Part shown: positions 1-10,577 of the stretch, one piece after another | Position numbering within the stretch: position 1 is the stretch's first letter | Layout of the letters: every line of letters starts with the position of its first letter | Source of the DNA: Sternotherus odoratus | Lineage: Eukaryota > Chordata > Testudines > Kinosternidae | Assembly: GCA_032164245.1 (NCBI GenBank) | Contig: JAVMKO010000006.1 | Coordinates: 3,921,001-3,985,000 of the forward strand | DNA length: 64,000 bases | Direction of reading: 5' to 3' | Program-made: the position numbers and the translations under genes | The notes under the pieces: model-generated | What the model was told of the DNA's origin: nothing | What the model saw: only the letters and a program-made list of their open reading frames with translations | The model's database searches: none

Positions 1-214
1 CTGACTGGATCTGAGTGGATTACTTTAGTCGGATATCATCGGGGTCCACGTTATTATTTTGAAATTATCCTGTCATCCTCTCTCTCCACTTCCTGTTGGT
101 CTTAGTTAGCAGTTAGGTCTTCTATGGAAGGGCCTTATCCAAAAGGAATCAACAGGAGCCTTTCTATTGATATCCGTGTTTTACATCAGGTCCTTAGACT
201 GTAAATCTCTTTGG
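1..214. other. No feature recognised
   Basis: Ordinary mixed-composition DNA with no open frame of note, no recognisable repeat and no RNA gene that I can see. Confidence 0.5.
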
Positions 215-335
215 GTAGGTCTATACTGCAATAAAAGACCTCCATCTGGCACATAGATCCCAGGCTCCAGCCCGAGCCCAAACATCACTGCAATTTTATA
301 GTCCCACTGACCCAGGCCAGTTATGATGGTGCAGT
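215..335. mobile_element. Fragment of fold-back MITE (hAT-like, 'TCTACACTGCAAT' family)
   Basis: The stretch has a diverged GGTCTATACTGCAATA end and a core rich in 'CTCCAGCCCGAGCCC'. The same core wording recurs in the MITEs near 48.3 kb and 55.5 kb of this window, where 'GTCTACACTGCAAT' and 'GGCTGGAGCCC' words also appear. Only part of the element is present and no terminal duplication is visible. The assignment rests on shared words, not on an alignment. Confidence 0.4.
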
Positions 336-690
336 TGGTCTTTTGTCACAGTGCAGACATGCCCTTTGGGGAAAGGGTTACCATGTATCATATGCATGTT
401 CAACACTGGGGCCCAAACCTGGTAGAGATGCTACACAATGGCACCATATAAATGTTAAACAATACAATCATCTCACCGGGACTCCTGGATTTCACACTCA
501 CTCAGCCTTTGTACTGAAGGCCAATGGCATACAAGAGGAGATTATTCCCCTATACACTGTGGACATTAGTAAAACAAAGCACTTCCCTAAACTGGAGTAA
601 AATAGTTTTGACTCAGTTTATAAACTCTGATCCAAAGCTGAATGCTTTAAATAGTATTAGTATATTGTTTCTTTATTCACAAGCATATAG
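336..690. other. Unassigned sequence with an 85-codon chance frame
   Basis: An 85-codon ATG frame lies at 343-600 on the plus strand. Its protein shows no domain, signal peptide or membrane segment that I recognise, and nothing around it looks like splice-site-bounded exon structure. I treat it as a chance frame. Confidence 0.5.
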
Positions 691-710
691 TGTGTGTGTG
701 TACGTGTGTG

Positions 711-740
<30 letters not shown>
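691..740. repeat. Microsatellite (TG)n followed by (GATA)n
   Basis: An interrupted TG run (691-710) is followed directly by about seven and a half GATA units (711-740). This is a compound simple repeat with no coding role. Confidence 0.95.
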
Positions 741-741
<1 letters not shown>

Positions 742-1261
742 CTTTTGGAAACAGTGTGACATAGACCTTCTTGGAACCAAGCCAGCTAAACTAGGGTGGA
801 TAAAATTCTTAATCGTGTTTTCTAGCCACAAAGTGAGCATTTTGGCCTAAATCTGTGTGTCTGAAATGAGTAGTGCAAGGGGTCAATACACCATCATGAA
901 AGAAGATCCGTATAGGGGTTAATTAAAATTGGGGAAAAAGGTCAATCTCATTGATTTTCAGGGAGAGTTTCTTTTCAAGGCATGACGGTATATTTTGATT
1001 AATAAAGTTTTCAATAGAAGTGCTATAAATTGTTCAAAGAAACTGATCTTTAGGTAACACAACTGAGCTAGTCTGGGATTTGCACATCCTGTGTTTCTTG
1101 ATTTGTAAATCTAATATCCAACTTTATCGTTAATGTCTCCTGGACCTGTAGTTATGCTATAACATTACATCTAAATGGGAGATTAATGAGCAGACAACTT
1201 TTTCCTTTGTAGCTAAAGAAAGCAAGTTCCTATTAAACCAAGTTTGGTGTTATCTTACAGT
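741..1261. other. AT-rich sequence, nothing recognised
   Basis: AT-rich DNA with no repeat family, gene or long frame that I can identify. Confidence 0.5.
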
Positions 1262-1386
1262 GTCAGCTCTTTGTGGCAGGGGTTGTCTTTTTGTTCTGTG
1301 TTTGTACAGGGCCTGGCACAATGGTCTCCTTTCCACTACTAGGGCTCCTAAGTGCTAAGGTAATACAAATAATAAATAATAAATAA
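1262..1386 (+). repeat. Ancient interspersed repeat, copy 1 of 3 (unassigned family)
   Basis: It contains the word TTTGTACAGGGCCTGGCACA and ends in an AATAAATAATAAATAA tail. The same colinear order (tcTTTGtGGcAGGgg, then TGTACAgcGCcTaGCAC, then ggCtCCtagGtGCTa, then an A/T-rich tail) recurs at 3.6 kb and 6.6 kb. The tail suggests the 3' end of a retroposed LINE- or SINE-type element. I cannot name the family with confidence. Confidence 0.6.
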
Positions 1387-2105
1387 CATCAGAAATTGTG
1401 GCTTCAAAGTATTATTTTTCAGGAATTGTGAATCTTGACTGCACAAACCATATAGCTGTACTATATTTCTATCTATCTATTTTAGAATTTTATACTAACA
1501 TCTATCAATAAAATATCTGGGCACCTTCCATGAAAAATGGATAACAATACTGAAGTTCCCAGTGAATTTCATGGAGTCTCTGGCACTCCTCCATTTTCAG
1601 GGTAAAAATTCTGCTTGAAGTAGGGGGTTTGCATTAATGGCACATGAGAATGCTCAATATTTCACTGGTACTTCAGTTTGCATCAACCAATAATGGATAA
1701 TGTGGTTCTAAATAAAGAACCTGAATACTCTTGCAACCTGCATTCATGCAAGAAGTCACACCTGGATTCCTTTGCGTGTGGAGGGCATATTTGTGTGAAG
1801 GATTTCTCCAATGCGATTGACCAAGAACGACGCATTTTGCTCAAAAAGAAGCATATTTTCAGAAAGTTATGAACTTGCACAACTATGACCTTTGTTGCTG
1901 GCGAACACTACAGATTGACAGAGATAAAACCCATGGGAAACCATCCGTCAAGTGTAAGGTCCATTGTGGAATGTGACCGTTACATTCACTATAAATCTGG
2001 CTTTACATGGACTGTGTATATAAAGACAGCTAAAGCCCCATGGTCTCTGAGGAAAAACAAACTAACCCCACTTCTCTCCTAGATGCTCAGGTAATGGGCA
2101 ACATT
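1387..2105. other. Unassigned sequence with short chance frames
   Basis: Overlapping frames of about 65 codons occur on both strands at 1678-2082. None shows a recognisable domain, so I do not call them genes. Confidence 0.5.
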
Positions 2106-2886
2106 ATAAAGTACTAGCAAAAATACCCGGCGTTGCTCGGGGTATTTGTAATTGGAAACTGGGGTGTAAAAAGACTACAATGTTTTTTATGAATACAAAT
2201 TTTGTTCAGAAGTCTCATTTTGTCTAAGTAATTTAAAGTAATTATACGGCATAACGTTGCTCAGGTCCGTTGGAGGGGGGGAGAGAGCTGAGCGAGTGGG
2301 GGGGGGCATTGGAGGGGGGAGGGGGGAGAGAGCTGAGCGAGTGGGGGGGCTGTTGGAGTGGGGGTAGGGGGGAGAGAGCTGAGCAAGTGCGGGGGCTGTT
2401 GGAGGGGGAGGGGGGAGAGAGCTGAGCGAGTGGGGGGGCTGTTGGAGTGGGGAGGAGGGGGAGAGAGCTGAGCGAGTGTGGGGGCTGTTGGGGGGGAGGA
2501 GGCAGAGAGCTGAGCGAGTGCGGGGTCCGTTGGAAGGGGGAGGGGGAGAGAGCTGAGCGAGTGTGGGGGCAGTTGGAGGGGGGAGAGAGCTGAGCGAGTG
2601 CGGGGGCCGTTGGAGGAGGGTATTATTACATCATAACTACGTCACAGAGAACAGCAGGTGTTAACCTGCTGCCCAGCTGATGTTAATGGGCTTTAAAGAA
2701 TTTCACCCCTAGGGGGTATAAGAGGTGAGATTTGAAAAAAATTCGATTCTTACTCTGATTAGGACCCTAAAGCCTATAACTGTACCAAATTTCAAGTCTC
2801 TAGCTCAAACGGTGTGGAAGGAGTAAGCGAACATACATACACTATTTGACTTTTTTATATATAAAAGATAGATAGACAGATAAAGT
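2106..2886 (+). mobile_element. RTE-like LINE 3' end or RTE-tailed SINE
   Basis: The unit starts with 'ACTAGCAAAAATACCCGGCG' and ends with a block reading CCAAATTTCAAGTCTC, GCTCAAACGG, GGAAGGAGTAAGCGAAC and ATACATACACTATTTGAC, then a TAGATAGACAGA tail. That order (AAATTTCA, then cGG, then GGAGTAAC, then ACATACATAC and a microsatellite tail) is typical of RTE-clade 3' ends. The 7-mer ATAAAGT occurs at both edges (2106-2112 and 2880-2886) and may be the target duplication. The middle is occupied by the G-rich minisatellite. No reverse transcriptase is left, so it could be a truncated RTE or a SINE borrowing its tail. Confidence 0.55.
2267..2620. repeat. G-rich minisatellite, 8 full units plus a partial one
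   Basis: Units of about 37-46 bp start with a (C/T)(C/T)GTTGGAG-like word, run through a variable G tract, and share the invariant core GAGAGAGCTGAGCGAGTG. Eight full units and one partial unit are readable. Unit length varies mainly in the G tracts, as expected for slippage. The G runs give this strand strong G-quadruplex potential. It lies wholly inside the RTE-like element. Confidence 0.9.
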
Positions 2887-3609
2887 GACAGAGTCAAGAA
2901 GTTCTCGGGAGAGAGGAAAAACAAACTAACCAAAACAGCAACGGACGCAGCTTTTCCCAGGTTTGTTTTGTCATTAGTAGCCTTAGGTAAAACTCAGTAT
3001 GAGGCAACCACCAAAAGTGAAGCCCCTCAGCTGCAGATGCACAGGTGTACTGCGGGAGAATAAAGGCTTCTGTGCTTACTGGCAGAAGTGGCCACATCCT
3101 GACTGCACGCTTTACAAAATGACGGACAAACCACCAGCCACAGCACCGACTGGATTTTCATTTCCAAAGAGACAATCAACCAAAAGGAGAGAGAGAACAA
3201 AAGGGTCACAACAAAAGAGAGACATTTGTAATGGTCTTTCGGGGACGTTAATTAAAGAATTAAACCTCTCACTGGTGAGCTGCAGCTGTACTGTAGTGTT
3301 GCTGTGGGTATAAGTACTCACGTGCTCACCTTGAGAGTGGTGAGTAAATGGCTGGGGTATAATAACTCTTTGGGCGCTGGCACTTGACGGCTTGGTAAAA
3401 ATGTTAATTAAAAGAAAAAGAACCTGGACTGTGTAATTAGACAAATTAGAGGTGGGCACAGTCCTGGTATTGGCTAGGCAAATGGGGAACAGAGCGGTCT
3501 GCTGCTCTGCTAGCCTCGGTTTCATTGCAACCTGTTCCTCCAAACCCACCCACATCCAGTTTGTTTGGGCCACCTCTTTCTGTCCTGTCTGACACACGGG
3601 TGTCAGAGG
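2887..3609. other. Unassigned sequence
   Basis: Overlapping short frames exist on both strands here (longest 177 codons, minus strand, 3112-3645). The predicted proteins show no recognisable domain and extend into the ancient repeat downstream, which argues against a gene. Confidence 0.5.
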
Positions 3610-3717
3610 GTGAGGACTCTCTTTGTTGTTAATTTCTCTGTACAACGCTTAGCACAATGGGGCCGCGATCCCTGATTTGGGTTCCTAGGCATTTCTGGAA
3701 TATAAATTGATAATACA
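3610..3717 (+). repeat. Ancient interspersed repeat, copy 2 of 3
   Basis: It reads TCTGTACAACGCTTAGCACA, then GGGTTCCTAGGCATTTCTGG and an AT-rich tail, colinear with the copies at 1.3 kb and 6.6 kb but clearly diverged from both. Confidence 0.55.
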
Positions 3718-4530
3718 AGGTCTGGGGTTGCTGGAACACGACAAAGAAGAGCCAAGCCAGGGTGTGGACTGAGGCAGGCACCAAGGCCTATTGCAGAGTG
3801 TGACATCCTATCTAGTATTGTTGACATGGGAGCAGTTCCGTGAGTTGTCCCTTAATGCCGTCAATCAATCATTTACTGCATTACCCTACTTATCTGAATG
3901 GAAGTCATTGTACCACAACTGTGGACAGTGCAAGTGGCTGGAGATGGGTGTGTTCAGTTAATCTATTTTTGGAGACACAATCTATCTAGCTAGACAAAAT
4001 CTATCTAGCTAGCTTCTCCATTAGGATTGTGAACTACATCAGCACCTTGGTCAGTGCTTTCTATACTAGAGATTCATACAAAGGAAATGAACCAAAATAG
4101 CCCAGTGCCTTTTCTGACAATACATATCATGCATTACACCCAAAAGAACAGTGGTAAGGTTGCAAAGTCAAATATTCAAAAGTTAAGGAATGCCACCATT
4201 AAGGTTGCCTGTGCAACCTTAATTCAGCTGTTCTTTCAACAGCAAAAGAAAACTAACATGGGCAAACCAATGTATTCTCCCTAATCTCATTTTGAGCAAC
4301 ACTTGATCCATTTTAGCTCAACTACACCAAAACGAATTCAGTCTGAGGCAGTGTGGCAAATTTGGAATGGAAAATGCCAGTTCAAACTGTTGACGTTTGA
4401 TAAAGTTACAAGCCACTGAACTCCGGATCTTGCTGTGGTCAAGCTCAACCGACAAGCTCAACCACAGACATCACTGGCCGTGCTGCCCATAACACAGTCA
4501 GGCATCTGGACTGCAGCTGACGAATCCACC
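3718..4530. other. Unassigned sequence with a small local duplication
   Basis: AATCTATCTAGCTAG occurs twice within about 40 bp near 3979-4013, a small tandem duplication. Otherwise nothing is recognised. Confidence 0.5.
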
Positions 4531-4622
4531 ATGGGCCAGATCCTTAGCAGGTGTAAATTAACATAATTCCATTGGAGCCGATGGAGCTACTCTGTTTTAC
4601 ACCAGCTGAGCATCTGGTCTTA
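4531..4622. repeat. Ancient fold-back element with 24-bp inverted arms
   Basis: The arms at 4534-4557 and 4596-4619 are inverted copies of each other, matching at 20 of 24 positions around GGCCAGAT and GGTGTAAA words, with a 38-bp centre. Diverged stretches with the same 'TTACACC-GTGTAA' and 'GGCC' words occur near 9.2, 17.6, 24.1, 26.9 and 57.9 kb. This is the behaviour of a very old MITE-like family. I cannot name it. Confidence 0.6.
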
Positions 4623-5924
4623 TATCAGACAACAGAATTCCCAGCCAGAGAAGCAGGTGTAAATCTCAAGATTTCAATCACCCCACATTTGTGTATACTC
4701 CTCACTAAACTCTACTGCTCAAGAAGAGATTTTCATGGATCCACCCTCTGTTTCAAAATGAACATGGATGATAAAAGGCAGGATCGCATGCACATTTCTG
4801 TACCCGTCTCAGCATCCCATGCTCGCTGTGCCACCCATCGAAATGGCAGGCCCGGGCTTTTCTCTGGAGGTACAGAGGCTGCGTCTCAGGAAGCATGTCT
4901 CGGTGATGCAACACCGAGCGCTGCAGTGTATTGATTACACATCAGGAAGCCGCTCCGTAGGACCGCTGACCCGAGATTGAAACGCGTCATCCACGTGACC
5001 CTGCTCCATGACTGGAATCACTTCATGCAACAATATTCATCATCCTGGATTTCATAACACAACGGATGACACAAAAATGTGTGTGGCCTAGATGTGAGGA
5101 TCCCACTGGGTCAAGCGACCCTTTCACAGAAGTTCCCATTATTACAGAAGCCCGGCTTACAGTTGCTTCCCGCTCTCCTTTTTACTTGGACTGCTCTTTT
5201 CCTTATTTTAAGCCATTTGTTTCTCACCCAAAATGACGTGGCTAAACAATGATGTCAGCCTAACCCCGCACCTCCCTGCTCTCTGATTAAGAGGCTTCAG
5301 AGCAAGTTTCAGCAACACACTACAAAACAGACGACATGATTAACACCTTGCTCCTTAGCGTGGAGCTAAGTGGCTTTTTATAATGTTACAGCATCAATAA
5401 ATGCTTTGCACGATAGTCCCCTCATCTACCAGGCAAGGGGAGAGACCTTTTCTCTTTGGAGCATCACGTTGAAAGGCGTGAAGCTACTGTACTATACTGT
5501 TAAATCGTCCTGCTGTGCGTCCCCTTTTAGGGAAAGTGTGCCCACTCCATACATGCGAACAAAATCTTTCCGCATGACTAATTTTCAAGCTGAATTGTCT
5601 TGATAAATAGGTTGACTCACTGCAGAATTTAGTGGTGCACTAGGCTCTATTAGGGAATGAGGCCCTTTTGTTTTGTTTTAGAGTGCTGTCAAGAATGGCA
5701 ACAGCTTTCCTGATTAATAAAGACGGGATCAAAGTTATTTCAAAGTCAAGGGGAGTTTTCCATGCAACTTTACAAGGATCCATATGATGGGGATAAAAAT
5801 AGACCAGGAGGCACAGCAGTGACTCAACCCCAGTGAGAAAGGGAGAACAAATAGCTCCGTAGAGTCCATCTGGACCATTGCCCCGGTTATGCCAGGCATT
5901 CTGTCATATGGCAGAAGACGACGA
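4623..5924. other. Unassigned sequence
   Basis: Frames of 60-120 codons (the longest at 4572-4934, overlapping the fold-back repeat) look random. No repeat family or exon is recognised. Confidence 0.5.
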
Positions 5925-6185
5925 GTAAGGCTCTGAATTGGGACTTAAGACGTGGGTTCTGTTCCCAGTTCTGCACAGACTCTCTGTGTGACTTTGACCA
6001 ATCATTGAACCCCCAATCTTGCAATCATTTATGAATGTACATAACTTTACTTGTGTGAGTAACTAACTCCTTTGGCTATAATGGAACTACTCACGTCGGT
6101 AAGCTTAAGTGTTTTCAGGTTCAGTTCGTAAGTCTCTTTGGGCATCAGTTCCTCATCTGTAGGCTTGGAAAAATGAGACTGTTTA
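5925..6185 (+). repeat. MIR-like SINE split by an inserted ancient repeat
   Basis: The 5' half (5925-6010) carries GTGGGTTCTGTTCCCAGTTC, an old tRNA B-box region, then TGTGTGACTTTGACCAATCA. The core resumes at about 6133 with CTCTTTGGGCATCAGTTCCT and CATCTGTA. The words between (6011-6130) interrupt an otherwise colinear MIR and resemble the old fold-back family (GTGTGAGTAACT, then GGAACTACTCAC). Confidence 0.6.
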
Positions 6186-6571
6186 GGTAAATCTCAAGGA
6201 ATGTTGATGTCACCGTACACACACAACCCAACAAAAAATATTTCCATTGAGAATCACAGGGATTTACAGAAGGGCAAAGAAATAAAAATACTGCTGAAAA
6301 ACTTAATAGACTCCTACCGTAATGTGTACAAAACGCGTTGTTATGCAAGGGTTAAATAATTATTGTCTGATCCTCTGCCCCACCCCCAATAATTCCCTGC
6401 AACTATGAAAATTTAAAATAGATAAAAATCTTTTAAAAATGTGTCATCATAAACACTGACGTTATTCGTCAAAATTCTAAAAAAGTCAAAATCCACTTCT
6501 GCCGCCTCCCCAGCTGTGAAATGGAGATTAGGAGCCTTCCTTTCTCCCACCCTTTGTCTGATTTAGCTCTT
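6186..6571. other. AT-rich sequence, nothing recognised
   Basis: No gene or repeat is recognised between the split MIR and the next ancient repeat. Confidence 0.5.
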
Positions 6572-6690
6572 CAGACTGTCTCTCTTTGGGACAGGGGCTA
6601 TCTCTCGCTAGGTTTGTACAGCGCCTAGCACGGAGGGGCTCTGATCTCCCCAAGGCCTCCATGGGCTACTGTAGTATACATAATATTTGC
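6572..6690 (+). repeat. Ancient interspersed repeat, copy 3 of 3
   Basis: It reads CTCTTTGGGACAGGGGCTAT, then TTTGTACAGCGCCTAGCACG and GGCTACTGTAGTATACATAA, colinear with the copies at 1.3 and 3.6 kb. This copy keeps the most regular form of the TGTACAGCGCCTAGCAC word. Confidence 0.6.
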
Positions 6691-9600
6691 TTGAGCCTTT
6701 TACATCATCTCATTTGAACAGGTGTCCAATCTGTGGAGAAATATGAGACTGAAACCAACACACACTATTATTCCTTGTTCTGGTCTTTGATCTCATCTGC
6801 CAGATGATCACACTCTGACTATTCATAACTCTCCCTGCTCTCACAAAGCCGATCCATTTCCACTGGTCCTTTGAGACGACCTCCTGGTACATGTCATTTG
6901 AAGAATGACATTGACAATGCATCCAGATTTTGCCCCACCCGTGCACAACCCTCCCCCCCCAACCCCCCGCCCCCGTCCCCCATCCTATTAGGCCAGAGGC
7001 CCTCTTATTTATGGTTATCTTTCCACATCCTGCATGTCTGCTTTGCCTTCAGTCTAACCTGTCTCTTTTCATCTGATTGTGAAGCATCACTCACAGCACC
7101 ATCCCCATGTCAATAATAAATAACAACAGTGCAGCAGCAACATTGGCATTTTAACAAAGATGACTGGCAGATTCCTCCGGCTTGCTAGGAGACATGCTCT
7201 AACGCTGAATGGCTTGGTTTTGGCATTTGACTTGCTGGCATTTTAAACCCCCCCTATGCTTTAATTATAATTCTTCTTTAGTTTGCGTTAACACACGATC
7301 CCGCGGCTTGATCACAACCCAACCTGAGAGAAGGGAGGCGGCAGCAGGACGAGAATGAGAAAGGAAATGATCTGAAGGCTGGAGTGCTTTCTCGCAGGTG
7401 GCCAGAGCACTGACAAACACAAATAGGAACAGCAAAGAAATGAGTCAGAAATGGAATTCAATTTCTTGATGCTGCGGGTGGAAGGTACATGACAAATGGA
7501 ATGGAACAGAGAACACAATGAAACAGACTATAATATATTTCCAGTACTCCTCAAGGGGTGTAAACCGGCATTATTGTGTAATATCTTTCTAGTGACAAGT
7601 GTGTAGCTTTTGTATCCTTACTCTGCTGAATCATTTAGCGGCTCGCTTGCCGGATGCTTATAAATCCCGGACAATGCCCCTCCAGGCTAGACTACAAATT
7701 AATTATTTAAAAATAGCATGTCTGAGATTTTGGAAATGTGGCATCGTGAGAAATCACAGCCTGAAATATAGAACATACTGGGCATTTAATCATAGGATCT
7801 TTGTAGTAGTCTAATGTATTTAAACTGTCAAACCATCAGAGCTATGTTGATTTAACCTTCTAAGGACCTGGCCCACAGTCTGCCCAAGATTGCCAGCAGT
7901 GCCCAACTGTTATGCTAGTAGGCATGGACAATTAAGGAGAAATCAAGACAGCCATCAGGTGTGTATTGAGCAAACTTAGCCATTAAGATTGAGTAAATTG
8001 AATCTATGGTAACATGCAGCTGAACATGATGAAAATGCTTAGAATATGCATATAAATATTTGGCAAACCCATGTCTGATTCATGTCATTCCCCTAAAAAT
8101 AACCCCTTCCCCCACAAAAAAAAGTGAGTGTCAGCATGTAACCAGCTTCTTTACACAAACAGCGACAATGAAGTATATATCCCAGTCAATTGTAACACAA
8201 GACATACGTCAAAGCTGTCAGACTGCAAACAGAAAGCGGGTCGGATCCTGCCAACATATCCTCTCAACCATCATCACTAAGGGCATATGTCATAAATAAA
8301 CCAGGACATCAGATCGACAGAGGGAATGGGGGTCATTTAATCAAAACCCAGGAGGCCACCGGCCATATGTTTCTTGAGGACTTCCAGAAGGCTAGTGACA
8401 ATGAACGGATGTAACATGCCCACCCAGTCACTGACAGGATCCAGCTCGGAGAATGAAGAGGACTGTACAGACGGAACTGTTGCGGGAGCAAGAAAGCCCC
8501 TGAGGTTCAGAGACAACCGATAGATACCCAATAAGAGGCAGAATAACCCTCTTATCTGTCAGCGAATTCAGAGCATCAACCCTGACCTCCTGTGTGTTTG
8601 ATTAACTGGCAGGGTTATGTTTTATTAGCTGGTGTTATGTTTTATTTGCAATTGATTGCTGAATACAAAAGTGGCCAGGGGAGTCAGCAGATACTCACTC
8701 CATCATGGGACATGCTGGGCAAGCAGGACCCAAGGAGCAGTGTTCAGTCCTTTACCAGCACGCCCCTGTGTTAGGGTTGCTATAAATGAAAATTCCAGTC
8801 ACATCACTGGGATCTTCAGGGGGTCAGCATGAGGCCTGGGGTTTGTGTTGCATGGGTAATGCTCCTATCCCCTGCTGGGGTGGGCACAGAGCGTGAGCTT
8901 GGGAGGTAGACATGAATCCCCTGACATTACACTGTCGTAAAAACATCCGCCCGGCGTCTTGTCGGCACAATAGAAGTTAATGGTTGAGATTGTCAGAGGT
9001 GACTAAAGGATTCGGAATTGAGATTAATGGGAGTTGTGTAACTAAATCCCCTAGTAGTTGTTGCCCTTCAAAATCTCACCCTCTATCTTTGGCTACCCCA
9101 CTGAGGACAAGTTGTTTCTTCCCCTGTTTATTCTCTCAACTCCTGTTATTACCTTCTTTCCTTAAAATTATGGACCAAATTCTTCCTCGGTGCAACTGAT
9201 GTCACTTAAAATCACAGGATTTATAGCAGGGATGAATTTGGCCCAATGTTTGTATAGCAGTTTTGACATGAACAGGCTGCTCTTGTCTAATTAACGTAGT
9301 TTAACGTGACATGTCAATAAATCAAGTACCAATTGATCTTACGCTATTCAGTTCTTAAATTCCAAAATCCATTATCTAAAAAAATTCCCTGAGTCAGTAG
9401 CTAGTCAAACTGAATAATGTTGTCTCCATGGCTGGAAATTATTGCAAGGGCCTTGTGATTCAGTCCTAAGCAGGCATTTGACGCCCACTGAAATCCCTGG
9501 AGCTTTTGCAAAAGAAATGCAAGATCAATCCTATGAGATGAATAAATCCACAGTTAGGAGAACGAACGGAGTAGACAAGGGCCCAGGATCTGCTGGGTGC

Positions 9601-10577
9601 AGCTCATGATCAGAGAGTGCTTGCTGGTCTGATACCCTGGGGCCAGCTGGGGGTTGTTTGGGCCCCAGCTGGAATTCAGAGCAGCACTAGGGGAGTTAGT
9701 AGTTACAGCAGAGGCTGCAGTTGAAGCCACGTCTCCAATGGCCATTCGCAAGCCAGGGATTGCTGGAGAACATGTAGTCTGGTCACACCACAGCCGATAA
9801 CCACAGCATGTCCCCAACATGGGGAGAGTGGTTCTATGACACTGGCAGGATGATACCCAGGGATTCTCCTCCACTGGGGAAATCCAGCGTCTTTCTGGCA
9901 GTGTGGGAGCAGAACAAAGGGGCTGGAACAGGGCTCAGGATTGAGCCCCAAAATGTTTTCTTTAGCCCTCATTTCCCTCCTCTTCTTTAATCAGCTCCGA
10001 ATCCTGATAAAAATCCCAGTTCATTTTGCTTGGCAGAGCAAAGCAGTTCACGTTTTCCAGGTTTCTAGAGGAGGAACAAACATCTAGTACCCATATAAAT
10101 CTAGAGAGGAAGAATGATTTCCTCCACAGCTCCCATCCACAGTTCAATCTTACGGGTCAAGTTCTCATTGTGCAATTTATACAACTCAAGTCAAATCTTC
10201 CCTTCCCCCCGCTCCCCCGTTCAAGTCAGATATGAATTATTTCTCTATTTAAATGATTGCTGTCCATTCTGCTGAGTAAAAAACAAACCTGTTGGCACCA
10301 ATACTATTTTTTTAATCTTCTTTCAAAGACATGAATCACCACTGCCTCCTACGGTGCTGGACTCAGCGCTCAGCTTTGCAAAAAGGAAATAATTTGTCCT
10401 TAGCTATACATTTCCTTTCTACTTCTCGCTGCCTCCAAATTGTCTCTCTGTTCCCATGGGTTACACACTTCTTTCCTTTGATGTATCAGATAACAGAGAA
10501 TGTTCAGAGTGACACAAAGGGCTATTGTTACAGGAGTGCACTATATCTATCTAAATATAGTTAGTTAATGGAAAAGG
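6691..10577. other. Mostly unique-looking sequence, no gene recognised
   Basis: A C-rich run lies near 6951-6979. The stretch 7150-7800 is AT-rich, lacks repeat signatures and includes ACTACAAATTAATTATTTAA, so it may be unique or constrained DNA. Near 9170-9245 a diverged copy of the old fold-back family can be suspected. All frames are under about 110 codons and show no domains. Confidence 0.45.

Noticed and set aside
2267..2620. CRISPR-like array
   Set aside because: The units are tandem and contiguous without unique spacers; this is a minisatellite in a eukaryotic genome.
3112..3645. 177-codon minus-strand frame
   Set aside because: It has no recognisable domain, is overlapped by another frame on the plus strand and extends into an interspersed repeat.
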